The notes beneath the pieces were generated by a model. That model was not told the origin of the DNA. It worked only from the letters and a program-made list of their open reading frames with translations, and searched no databases. A program made the position numbers and the translations under genes. DNA of 64,000 bases from Actinomadura flavalba DSM 45200 (GTDB taxonomy: Bacteria > Actinomycetota > Actinomycetes > Streptosporangiales > Streptosporangiaceae), in assembly GCF_000374305.1 (NCBI RefSeq), contig NZ_KB894093.1, positions 1,116,001-1,180,000 on the forward strand, in the 5' to 3' direction. Within the stretch, counting starts at the first letter, position 1, and each line of letters starts with the position of its first letter. Shown piece by piece: positions 8,686 through 16,520 of this stretch.

Positions 8686-9681
8686 TCAGAAGGCTTCGTC
8701 GAAGGCTACGTTGCCTTCTACTCCGATTTGGTAGGCGGAGACTCGGCGTTCGAAGAAGTTGGAGAGTTCCTGGACGTCTTGTAGTTCCATGAAGGCGAAG
8801 GGGTTCGCTGTTCCGTAGCGGGCGGGGAAGCCCAGGCGGACCAGGCGTTGGTCGGCCACGTACTCCAGGTACTGGCGCATGTCCTCTGCGCTCAGGCCGG
8901 GGAGGCCGGGGCCGCAGAGGTCGTGGGCGAATTCCAGTTCGGCTTCTACCGCTTCTTCCATCATTTGGACTACCTGGGTGGTCAGGTTCCCGTCGAAGAG
9001 TTCTGGTTCTTCGGCTCTCACCGTGTCCACTACCGAGAAGGCGAACTCCATGTGCATGGACTCGTCGCGGAAGACCCAGTTGGTTCCGGAGGCCAGGCCG
9101 TTCAGGAGGCCGCGGGAGCGGAGCCAGTAGACGTAGGCGAAGGCGCCGTAGAAGAAGAGGCCCTCGATGCAGGCCGCGAAGCAGATGAGGTTGAGGAGGA
9201 AGGCGCGGCGGTCGGCTGCGGTGGTGAGTTCGTTCAGGTCGTCGATGGAGCCGATCCAGCGGAAGCAGAATTCGGCCTTCTGCTTGATGGACGGGATGTG
9301 CTCGATCGCCGCGAACGCCTTGGCTCGCTCGCCGGCGTCCGGGAGATAGGTGTCCAGGAGCGTCAGATAGAACTGGACGTGGACGGCCTCCTCGAAGAGC
9401 TGGCGGGACAGGTACAGCCTCGCCTCGGGGGCGTTCACGTGCTTGTACAGGTTGAGCACGAGGTTGTTCGCGACGATCGAGTCGCCCGTCGCGAAGAAGG
9501 CCACCAGGCGGTTCACGAGGTGGACTTCCGCCGGGGTCAGTTTGGCCAGGTCCGACAGGTCGGAGGCCAGGTCTACCTCCTCGACCGTCCACGTGTTGCG
9601 GATGGCGGCGCGGTAGCGCTCGTAGAAGTCCGGGTAGCGCATGGGACGCAGGGTGAGGTCCATGCCGGGGTCCAGCAGCAT
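8686..9681 (-). CDS. nrdB: Class Ia ribonucleotide reductase beta subunit
   Basis: A 331-residue radical-generating subunit; with NrdA it makes deoxynucleotides from ribonucleotides under oxygen. The diiron ligands are visible: D67 (ATGDSIVANN), E98 and H101 (FEEAVHVQFY), and the second E-x-x-H pair in FRDESMHMEFAF. The radical tyrosine is present as Y105, four residues after H101, so this is not a Tyr-less variant. The C-terminal tail ends in FDEAF. The ATG at 9681 has AAAGGA about 7 bases upstream. It lies 29 bases after nrdA in one operon under NrdR and riboswitch control. The nrdS regulator gene found after nrdAB in Streptomyces is absent; hsdR converges instead. Confidence 0.95.
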   Translation of the reverse strand: MLLDPGMDLTLRPMRYPDFYERYRAAIRNTWTVEEVDLASDLSDLAKLTPAEVHLVNRLVAFFATGDSIVANNLVLNLYKHVNAPEARLYLSRQLFEEAVHVQFYLTLLDTYLPDAGERAKAFAAIEHIPSIKQKAEFCFRWIGSIDDLNELTTAADRRAFLLNLICFAACIEGLFFYGAFAYVYWLRSRGLLNGLASGTNWVFRDESMHMEFAFSVVDTVRAEEPELFDGNLTTQVVQMMEEAVEAELEFAHDLCGPGLPGLSAEDMRQYLEYVADQRLVRLGFPARYGTANPFAFMELQDVQELSNFFERRVSAYQIGVEGNVAFDEAF

Positions 9682-9710
9682 TGCGAGTCCTTTAGTTCAG
9701 GCGGCGGCGG

Positions 9711-12014
9711 TCACTGGCAGGCGTCGCACGCCTCGGGGTTCTCCAGGGAGCAGGCGACCGCCTCGGGGTCGGGCACGGTGGAGGAGATCGTGGTCTGGGC
9801 GATGCGGGTCGCGGGACGCGAGCGCAGGTAGTACGTCGTCTTGAGGCCCTTGCGCCAGGCGTAGGCGTACATGGACGACAGCTTCCCGATCGTCGGGGTC
9901 TCCATGAAGAGGTTCAGGGAGTGGCCCTGGTCGATGTACGGGGTGCGGCCCGCCGACATGTCGATCAGCGCCTTCTGCGGCAGCTCCCACGCCGTGCGGT
10001 ACAGCTCGCGCAGTTCGGCGGGCAGGTCGGTGAGGCCCTGGACGGAGCCGTTCGCGCGCTTGATCGCCTCGCGGACGGCCGGCGTCCACAGGCCGAGGCG
10101 CTTGAGATCCGCGACGAGGTAGCCGTTGATCTGGAGGAACTCGCCGGACAGCGTCTCGCGCTTGAACAGGTTCGACACCTGCGGCTCGATGCACTCGTAG
10201 CAGCCCGCGATGGACGCGATCGTCGCGGTCGGGGCGAGGGCGACGAGCAGCGAGTTGCGCAGGCCGACGCGGGCGACGCGCTCGCGCAGGGCCGCCCACT
10301 CGTCCGTCAGGACGGGCGACGCGTCCGGGAAGTGGTCCGGGTGGAGCTGGCCGCGCGCGGTGCGCGTCTGCGCGTAGTTCGGCAGCGTGCCCAGTTCCTC
10401 GGCCAGGTCGGCCGATGCCTGGTAGGCGGCGAGCGCGATCTCCTCCGCGATGCGGGTCGAGAGCGCCTGCGCCTCGGGCGAGTCGAACGGGAGGCGCAGC
10501 GCGAAGAAGACGTCGGCGAGGCCCATCGTGCCGAGGCCGACCGGACGCCACGCGGTGTTCGCCTTGCGGGCCTCCTCGGTCGGGTAGAAGCCGCGGTCGA
10601 TGGTGCGGTCGAGGAAGCGGATCGCGGTGCGGACGGTGGTGCGCAGCCGCGCCCAGTCCACGCCGTCCGGGCCGACGTGCGCGGCGAGGTTCACCGAGCC
10701 GAGGTTGCAGACGGCCGTCTCGCCGTCGCTGGTGACCTCCAGGATCTCCGTGCACAGGTTCGACAGGTGGACGACGTTGCCGGGCTCGGCGGTCTGGTTG
10801 CAGGCGCGGTTGGCGGCGTCCTTGAACGTCATCCAGCCGTTGCCGGTCTCGGCCAGCGTCCGCATCATGCGCCCGTAGAGGCGGCGCGCGGGGACCTGCC
10901 GGACGAACCGGCCCGCCGCCTCGGCGGCGCGGTAGGCGGCGTCGAAGTCGTCGCCCCACAGGTCCGCCAGCTCGGGGACCTCCTTCGGGTCGAACAGCGA
11001 CCAGGTCGCGTCGGCCTCGACGCGGCGCATGAACTCGTCCGGAATCCAGTTGGCGAGGTTGAGGTTGTGGGTGCGGCGGGCGTCCTCGCCGGTGTTGTCG
11101 CGCAGTTCCAGGAACTCTTCGACGTCGGCGTGCCACGGCTCCAGGTACACGCACGCGGCGCCCTTGCGGCGCCCGCCCTGGTTGACGGCCGCGACGGACG
11201 AGTCGAGCGTGCGCAGCCACGGGACGATGCCGTTGGAGTGGCCGTTGGTGCCGCGGATCAGCGAGCCGCGCGAGCGGACCTTCGTCCACGAGACGCCGAT
11301 GCCGCCCGCGTACTTGCTGAGCCGCGCGACCTGCGCGTACCGCTCGTAGATCGACTCCAGTTCGTCGCGCGGCGAGTCGAGCAGGAAGCAGGACGAGAGC
11401 TGCGGGCGGTGCGCGCCGGAGTTGAACAGCGTCGGGGAGCTGGGCAGGTACGACAGAGTGGACAGCAGCGCGTACAGCTCGGCGGCGTCGGCGACGGTGT
11501 CGGACAGGCCGCAGGCGACGCGGAGCAGGAAGTGCTGCGGACGCTCCAGGACGCGGCGCGTCACCGGGTGGCGCAGCAGGTACCGGTCGTAGACGGTGCG
11601 CAGGCCGAAGTACCCGAACCGGTCGTCGGCGGACGGGTCGACCAGCGCGTCCAGCTCGTCGGCGTGGGCGGCGACGAACGCGACCGTCGCCCCGTTCAGC
11701 AGGCCCTGCGCGGCGGACGCGGCGACGCTCGCGGAGAACGACGTGACGCCTTCGGCGGCGGCCTCGTCGGCGATGTGCGCGTTCAGCAGCCGGGCGGCGA
11801 CCTTGGAGTAGGCGGGTTCGACGGCGACGAGCGCGGCGGCCTCACCGACGGCCAGTTCGCGCAGCGTCCCGGCGTCGGACGCGCCGCCGCGGACGGCGGC
11901 CAGCAGCCGGGCCGGGTCGGCGCCGGGCAGCCCGGCGCACGCGCGCTCCACCTCGGCGGCGAGACCTTCGGCGAGCCCGGCAACCGGAGCCGGTGCGATC
12001 AGTTCCTGTGTCAC
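9711..12014 (-). CDS. nrdA: Class Ia ribonucleotide reductase alpha subunit
   Basis: A 767-residue catalytic subunit. Active-site features are SCFLLDS (redox Cys), SNLCTEI (radical Cys with flanking Asn and Glu), AVCNLGSVNL (second redox Cys), the Tyr-rich C-terminal region (YAYAWRKGLKTTYYLRS), and the C-terminal thiol pair EACDACQ that re-reduces the site. The N-terminus has no clear ATP-cone. Length is standard. GTG start at 12014 has GAGGG four bases upstream. Its mRNA leader holds a cobalamin riboswitch, so it is expected to be low when adenosylcobalamin is abundant and a class II enzyme (nrdJ, not in the window) can work. Confidence 0.95.
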   Translation of the reverse strand: MTQELIAPAPVAGLAEGLAAEVERACAGLPGADPARLLAAVRGGASDAGTLRELAVGEAAALVAVEPAYSKVAARLLNAHIADEAAAEGVTSFSASVAASAAQGLLNGATVAFVAAHADELDALVDPSADDRFGYFGLRTVYDRYLLRHPVTRRVLERPQHFLLRVACGLSDTVADAAELYALLSTLSYLPSSPTLFNSGAHRPQLSSCFLLDSPRDELESIYERYAQVARLSKYAGGIGVSWTKVRSRGSLIRGTNGHSNGIVPWLRTLDSSVAAVNQGGRRKGAACVYLEPWHADVEEFLELRDNTGEDARRTHNLNLANWIPDEFMRRVEADATWSLFDPKEVPELADLWGDDFDAAYRAAEAAGRFVRQVPARRLYGRMMRTLAETGNGWMTFKDAANRACNQTAEPGNVVHLSNLCTEILEVTSDGETAVCNLGSVNLAAHVGPDGVDWARLRTTVRTAIRFLDRTIDRGFYPTEEARKANTAWRPVGLGTMGLADVFFALRLPFDSPEAQALSTRIAEEIALAAYQASADLAEELGTLPNYAQTRTARGQLHPDHFPDASPVLTDEWAALRERVARVGLRNSLLVALAPTATIASIAGCYECIEPQVSNLFKRETLSGEFLQINGYLVADLKRLGLWTPAVREAIKRANGSVQGLTDLPAELRELYRTAWELPQKALIDMSAGRTPYIDQGHSLNLFMETPTIGKLSSMYAYAWRKGLKTTYYLRSRPATRIAQTTISSTVPDPEAVACSLENPEACDACQ

Positions 12015-12109
12015 GTGCCCTCATCCCCTCGCGAGCCTGCGGCACCGGGCAGCGCGAACGGAAGGCATGACGCATCCCGCCCGTAGCCCTCCCTCGGAGC
12101 CTGGACGTC

Positions 12110-12297
12110 CGCGCTGGCAGGTCTTCGGACTCGCGGGCGACGCGTCCGGACGGACGCGGCCTACTGGCCGTCGCTTCCCGGCCCTTGCGGGCCAGTGCTC
12201 TTGACGGCGGTCGTTCCCGCTCACCGCTGCGGGGCAGTCCCGGATTTCCACCGGGTTCCCTCTTGCGACGCCCCCTGGCGGAGGGCGAACCAGCACG
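12110..12297 (-). ncRNA. Cobalamin (AdoCbl) riboswitch, nrdAB leader
   Basis: Read on the minus strand, the leader has the hallmarks of a B12 riboswitch. A closing stem CGTGCTGG / CCAGCGCG bounds it. Inside are GGGAACCCGGTG-AAATCCGGGAC and ACTGCCCCCGCAGCGGTGA-like core segments, and near the 3' side the B12 box region GAGTCCGAAGACCTGCC. About 95 bases follow before the nrdA GTG, enough for an expression platform that could hide its ribosome binding site. A riboswitch on nrdAB is known in Streptomyces coelicolor. Confidence 0.88.
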
Positions 12298-12304
12298 AGG
12301 CAAG

Positions 12305-12320
12305 ACCCTACATCTTGTTG
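12305..12320. promoter_or_regulatory. NrdR box 1 upstream of nrdAB
   Basis: ACCCTACATCTTGTTG matches the 16-bp NrdR consensus ACACWATATATWGTGT at about 12 positions, including C4, W5, A6, A8, T9, T11, W12 and G13. Its centre lies 31 bp from box 2, the spacing typical of paired NrdR boxes. It sits just 5' of the riboswitch, where the nrdAB promoter should be. Confidence 0.7.
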
Positions 12321-12335
12321 GCCCCGAGCGCCGCA

Positions 12336-12351
12336 ACCCCAGATGTAGGGC
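12336..12351. promoter_or_regulatory. NrdR box 2 upstream of nrdAB
   Basis: ACCCCAGATGTAGGGC keeps the core NrdR positions (C4, A6, A8, T9, T11, W12, G13). With box 1 it also forms an outer inverted repeat CTACATCT...AGATGTAG. The centres are three helical turns apart (31 bp). The divergent gene at 12404 starts 52 bases away and could share this control. Confidence 0.65.
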
Positions 12352-12403
12352 GCGTCACGGCGGTGAACCGCGACGGGGCTCCCCGCCGTACGATGACTGC
12401 GAG

Positions 12404-12961
12404 ATGACCTCCACGCCCCCGGTCCCGCAGCACCGCGCCGCGCGCGCGGTGGTGTTCGCGACCGTGTGCACGGTGCTGGCGGCGGTCGCGCACGCGTCCG
12501 CGTCGGCGGTGCCGGTGCCGCCGGGGACGCTGCTCGGCGGGTTCGCCGGGGCCGTCCTCGTCGCGTACGCGCTGGCCGGTCACGAGCGGTCGCTGCCGGT
12601 GATCGGCGGGGTGCTGCTGGGCGGGCAGTTCGCGCTGCACAGCCTGTACGCGGGGGCGTCGCCCGATCTGCTCGGGCATCATCCGGCGCTCGCGCCCGCG
12701 CATCACGCCGGCGGGTCGTGGATGACGGCCGCGCACGCCGGCGCGGCGTGCGTCTCGGCGTGGTGGCTGCGGCGCGGCGAGCGCGCCGCGTGGTCGCTGG
12801 CGCGGCGGGCGCTGTTCCGGCCCTTGCTGCCGCTGCGCGTCGTGCTGCCGGTGCCGCCTGCCGTCGCGCTTCCGGTGTACTCCGTTCCGGTGCGGCCTAT
12901 CGGGCTGCTGTTGCGGCATGACGTCGCGCGGCGCGGGCCGCCTTTCCGTTCGAGTTCCTGA
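12404..12961 (+). CDS. Integral membrane protein, copper-locus type
   Basis: A 185-residue hydrophobic protein with roughly four transmembrane helices (about 15-35, 40-58, 65-82 and 105-125), a His-rich loop (LLGHHPALAPAHHAGG) and a basic C-terminus. I do not recognise a named family, but similar proteins sit beside YcnI and CopC genes in actinomycetes, as here (41 bases before ycnI). The His cluster could bind copper. ATG at 12404 was chosen because upstream codons run into the NrdR/riboswitch region; no strong ribosome binding site is visible, so a short-leader start is possible. Confidence 0.75.
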   Translation: MTSTPPVPQHRAARAVVFATVCTVLAAVAHASASAVPVPPGTLLGGFAGAVLVAYALAGHERSLPVIGGVLLGGQFALHSLYAGASPDLLGHHPALAPAHHAGGSWMTAAHAGAACVSAWWLRRGERAAWSLARRALFRPLLPLRVVLPVPPAVALPVYSVPVRPIGLLLRHDVARRGPPFRSSS

Positions 12962-13002
12962 CGTCACCCCCTTTCTCGTCTTTTCTCGAACGGAGCCATT
13001 CC

Positions 13003-13677
13003 ATGGCCGTCCGGCGTATCGCCGTACTCACCGCCTGCACCGCCGCCGCGCTCGCCTGTGGCGCGACCGCCGCGTCCGCGCACGTCACCGCCAATCCGCG
13101 CAGCGCGGAGAAGGGCGGATTCAGCAAGGTCTCCTTCCGCGTCCCGAACGAGCGGGACGACGCCTCCACGAACAAGGTCGTCGTGCGGCTGCCGCTCGAC
13201 CACCCGATCGCGTTCGTGTCCGTCCGGCCGACGCCGGGATGGACGGTGAAGGTCGAGAAGTCCAAGCTCGACGAGCCCGTCGAGGCGCACGGGTCGAAGC
13301 TCACCGAGGCCGTCTCGACGATCACCTGGTCGGGCGGGAGGATCGACCCGGGCAACTTCGAGGAGTTCGACGTCTCGCTCGGGCCGCTGCCCGAGATCGA
13401 CCGGATGGTCTTCCCGGCCGAGCAGACGTACACCGGCGGCGAGGTCGTGAAGTGGGACCAGCCGCCCGCGGCGGACGGGTCGGAGCCCGAGCACCCGGCG
13501 CCCGTCCTCACGCTCACGGACGCCGCGCCCGCCGCGCGGAAGGTCGCGGCGCCGAGCGTCGCGGCCGACTCCTCGGACGGGACGGCCCGCCTGCTCGGCG
13601 GCGCGGGCCTCGGCGCCGGTGTCGCCGGGCTCGCGGTCGGCGCGTTCGGCCTCGCGCGCGGACGGCGGCGCGCATGA
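13003..13677 (+). CDS. ycnI: YcnI-family (DUF1775) copper-binding protein
   Basis: A 224-residue secreted, membrane-tethered protein. Residues 1-26 form a signal peptide ending ASA, so the mature chain begins with His27 (HVTANPRSAEKGG), the N-terminal histidine used for copper binding in this family. The DUF1775 beta-sandwich follows (VSFRVPNERDDASTNKVVV, then PGWTVKVE and ITWSGGRIDPG). The C-terminus has one transmembrane helix and an RGRRRA stop-transfer end. Its last codon overlaps the copC start (ATGA), so the two are translationally coupled. Likely an extracytoplasmic copper carrier or metallochaperone. Confidence 0.9.
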   Translation: MAVRRIAVLTACTAAALACGATAASAHVTANPRSAEKGGFSKVSFRVPNERDDASTNKVVVRLPLDHPIAFVSVRPTPGWTVKVEKSKLDEPVEAHGSKLTEAVSTITWSGGRIDPGNFEEFDVSLGPLPEIDRMVFPAEQTYTGGEVVKWDQPPAADGSEPEHPAPVLTLTDAAPAARKVAAPSVAADSSDGTARLLGGAGLGAGVAGLAVGAFGLARGRRRA

Positions 13678-14192
13678 AGCGCCTCGCCGCCCTCGCCCTG
13701 ACCGCCGGGGCGTTCCTCGCCGTCGCGGCCCCGCCCGCGTCGGCGCACACGACGCTGCGCTCGACGGACCCGAAGGCGGACTCGTCCGGCGCGGCGCCCA
13801 CGTCGATCACCCTCACCTACAACGACCCGGTGATGGTGCCGCGCGTGGTGCTGACCGGCCCGGACGGCGCCCGGCACGAGCAGGGCGCCGCGCAGGCGAC
13901 GGACAACAAGGTCGTCCAGGCGGTCAAGCCGGGCCTTCCGGGCGGCCGGTACACGGTCGGCTGGCGCGTCGTGGCCAGTGACGGCCACCCGATCACGGGC
14001 CGGTTCACGTTCACGGTCGAGGCGGCGGACACCCCGCCGGCGGCCCCCGCCGCCCCGGCGCCGTCGGCGTCCCCGGCGGCTTCGACGGAGGGCTCGTCCC
14101 GCACGGGCTGGCTGTGGCTCGGCGGCGCCGCGGCGGCCCTCGCCGTCGCGGCGGGCGGAGCCCTGCTGCTCCGCCGCTCCCGCACGTCCTGA
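13674..14192 (+). CDS. copC: CopC-like copper resistance protein
   Basis: A 172-residue extracytoplasmic protein. The signal peptide (1-24) ends ASA, leaving His25 as the mature N-terminus (HTTLRSTDPKADSS), the classic CopC Cu(II) site. VASDGHPITGRFTFTV carries the conserved DGH motif with the second histidine. A Pro/Ala-rich linker leads to a C-terminal transmembrane helix and RRSRTS. There is no fused CopD domain; the first gene of this trio may be the membrane partner. Overlaps ycnI by 4 bases. Confidence 0.9.
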   Translation: MKRLAALALTAGAFLAVAAPPASAHTTLRSTDPKADSSGAAPTSITLTYNDPVMVPRVVLTGPDGARHEQGAAQATDNKVVQAVKPGLPGGRYTVGWRVVASDGHPITGRFTFTVEAADTPPAAPAAPAPSASPAASTEGSSRTGWLWLGGAAAALAVAAGGALLLRRSRTS

Positions 14193-14349
14193 CGCTCCCG
14201 TCCCCGGCGTCCCGTGGCGGGGCGCCGGGGACGGCGGCGCCACCGCCCGGACGCCGGGCGTTCACCCGGCGCACCGGGGTACGTCTCCGAATCGGAATAC
14301 GGTCGCGGCTGCACGGGGACGTGGTCCCCTTTTCGCGAGGAGTTCTGGG

Positions 14350-15513
14350 ATGGAACGTCGCTCGTTTCTTCGTACGGCCGTCGTCGGGGGCGGGGTGGCC
14401 GCGTTCTCGGGGTCGTTGTGGCAGGGGGCGGCGCTGGCCGCTCCGGCGCAGAACGGGGTCGGCCCGTACGGGGCGTTGCAGGGGCCGGACGCCAACGGAA
14501 TCCGGCTGCCGGCCGGGTTCACCGGCAAGGTCGTGGCGCGGTCGGGGCAGAACGTGCCGGGGACGTCGTACCGATGGCACTCGGCGCCGGACGGGGGCGC
14601 GTGCTTCGCCGACGGCGGCGGGTGGATCTACGTGTCGAACTCGGAGATGGCGAGCGGGTCCGGCGGCGGGGCGTCGATGATCCGGTTCGACGCGGCGGGG
14701 AACTCGACGGCCGCGTCGCGGATTCTCGCGGGGACGAACAACAACTGCGCGGGCGGCAGGACGCCGTGGAACACGTGGCTGTCGTGCGAGGAGACGAGCA
14801 CCGGGCGCGTGTGGGAGACGTACCCGTTCGGCGGGACGGCGGTGGCGCGGCCCGCGATGGGACGGTTCACGCACGAGGCGGCGGCGGCCGACCCCGTCCG
14901 GAGGGCGATCTACCTGACCGAGGACAAGTCGGACGGGTGCTTCTACCGGTTCGTCCCGTCGTCGTGGGGGAACCTGGCGTCCGGGACGCTCCAGGTGCTG
15001 CGCGCCGGGACGGCGACGTCCGGCTCGTTCACGTGGGCGAACGTCCCCGACCCGGACGGATCGCCCACCGAGACGCGGAACCAGGTGTCGGGCGCGAAGC
15101 GGTTCAACGGCGGCGAAGGCTGCCACTACGCGGACGGAAAGGTCTGGTTCACCACCAAGGGCGACAACCGGGTGTGGCAGGTCAATCTGGCGAACAACAC
15201 CTACGAACTGGCGTACGACGACGATCTCGTCTCTCCGGGCACGCCGCCGCTCACCGGCGTGGACAACGTGACCGGTTCCGCCGGTGGCGACCTGTACGTC
15301 GCCGAGGACGGCGGCAACATGGAGATCTGCCTGATCACCCCGAACAGCCAGATCTCCGTCTTCCTGCGCATCGACGGCCAGTCGTCCTCGGAGATCTGCG
15401 GCCCGGCCTTCAACCCGTCCGGCGACCGCCTGTACTTCTCCTCGCAGCGCGGCCCCTCCGGCGCGTCCACCGGCGGCATCACCTACTGCGTGACCGGCCC
15501 GTTCCGGGCGTAG
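14350..15513 (+). CDS. PhoX-like (DUF839) secreted protein, Tat signal
   Basis: A 387-residue protein of the DUF839/PhoX type, a calcium/iron-dependent alkaline phosphatase-like beta-propeller family. The N-terminus MERRSFLRTAVVGGG is a twin-arginine signal, so it is exported folded. Conserved-looking segments include NNCAGGRTPWNTWLSCEET, FTHEAAAADP, YLTEDKSDGCFYRFVP, FNGGEGCHYADGKVWFTT, LYVAEDGGNMEICLI and the closing AFNPSGDRLYFSSQRG. Phosphatase activity is inferred from family. ATG at 14350 follows GAGGAG at good spacing. It stands alone between copC and a deacetylase gene. Confidence 0.88.
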   Translation: MERRSFLRTAVVGGGVAAFSGSLWQGAALAAPAQNGVGPYGALQGPDANGIRLPAGFTGKVVARSGQNVPGTSYRWHSAPDGGACFADGGGWIYVSNSEMASGSGGGASMIRFDAAGNSTAASRILAGTNNNCAGGRTPWNTWLSCEETSTGRVWETYPFGGTAVARPAMGRFTHEAAAADPVRRAIYLTEDKSDGCFYRFVPSSWGNLASGTLQVLRAGTATSGSFTWANVPDPDGSPTETRNQVSGAKRFNGGEGCHYADGKVWFTTKGDNRVWQVNLANNTYELAYDDDLVSPGTPPLTGVDNVTGSAGGDLYVAEDGGNMEICLITPNSQISVFLRIDGQSSSEICGPAFNPSGDRLYFSSQRGPSGASTGGITYCVTGPFRA

Positions 15514-15601
15514 CCTCCACCCGGCCCCGCATAGCGGACGGTCATCTTCGGTGATTTGAACCGGTCCCTGGGTGGGTGGGTTGCCCGCTACCGTAGGGGT
15601 T

Positions 15602-16444
15602 GTGGCGGAAAGTGTGCGGGGATTGCTCACTCGGCGGCGGGCGCTGTGGGCGCTCGGGGCCGCCGGGCTGGTGGGGCTCGGGGCGGACGGGGCGCGCGGC
15701 GACGGGATCGAGCGGGCCGGGGTGCCGGGGCCCCGGACGCCCGTGGACGCGGCGACGCCCGTCCCGTCGCCCGCCCCGACCCCCACGCCCACCCCGACGC
15801 CGACCCTGCGGCCCGCGCCGTGGACGGCCGAGCCGATCACGACCGCCGAGCAGCCCGTCCGCAGGCTCACCGAGCTGGTGCCCGCGCCGCCGCCGAACAC
15901 GATCGCGCTGACGATCGACGACGGGCCGCACCCCGCCTGGACGCCCCGCGTCCTCGACCTGCTGGCCGAGCACGACGTCCAGGCGACGTTCTTCATCATC
16001 GGCGAGCAGGTCCGCGAGTTCCCGAAGATCGCCAAGCGCATCGCCGACTCCGGGCACCAGATCTGCAACCACACGATGACGCACCCCACGCTCAGCCACG
16101 CGTCCGCGAAGAAGATCAAGCGGGAGATCGTGGACGCCCACGACCTCATCGCCCAGACGACCGGCATCGTGCCCGGCTTCTTCCGCGCGCCCGGCGGCGG
16201 CTGGTCGCCGCGCGTCTACGACGCGATCGCCGAGCACGACATGCTGCCGATCGACTGGGCCGTCGACCCGCGCGACTGGGCGCGGCCGGGCGTCGGCGCC
16301 ATCCGCCGGTCGATGCTCGGCACGAAGGCGGGCGACATCCTGCTCTGCCACGACGGCGGCGGCGACCGCGCGCAGACGCTCGCGGCGCTCAAGGACGTGC
16401 TGCCCAAGCTGAAGAAGCGCGGCCTGATCTTCACACCGCTGTAG
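15602..16444 (+). CDS. Polysaccharide deacetylase (NodB domain)
   Basis: A 280-residue carbohydrate esterase family 4 protein that probably removes acetyl groups from cell-wall or other glycans. The N-terminus (LLTRRRALWALGAAGLVGLG) is a membrane-targeting, possibly Tat-type signal. It is followed by a Pro/Thr repeat spacer and the NodB domain from about residue 85. Catalytic motifs visible: TIDDGPHP (Asp pair), HTMTHPTLSH (metal His), RAPGGGWSP, and LLCHDGGGDR near the C-terminus. GTG at 15602 is chosen as the start because the signal-like segment begins there and AGGGG precedes it. Confidence 0.92.
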   Translation: MAESVRGLLTRRRALWALGAAGLVGLGADGARGDGIERAGVPGPRTPVDAATPVPSPAPTPTPTPTPTLRPAPWTAEPITTAEQPVRRLTELVPAPPPNTIALTIDDGPHPAWTPRVLDLLAEHDVQATFFIIGEQVREFPKIAKRIADSGHQICNHTMTHPTLSHASAKKIKREIVDAHDLIAQTTGIVPGFFRAPGGGWSPRVYDAIAEHDMLPIDWAVDPRDWARPGVGAIRRSMLGTKAGDILLCHDGGGDRAQTLAALKDVLPKLKKRGLIFTPL

Positions 16445-16520
16445 GGGTGGAGGAAACTACACCCCCGGGCCGCGTTCTGACCCCCGTGCGCGGCCGGCGA
16501 CGCGCGAAGAGACTCGAACC

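Noticed and set aside
8686-9681. Tyr-less class Ic reductase subunit
   Set aside because: The radical tyrosine (Y105) is present in the expected spacing after E98 and H101.
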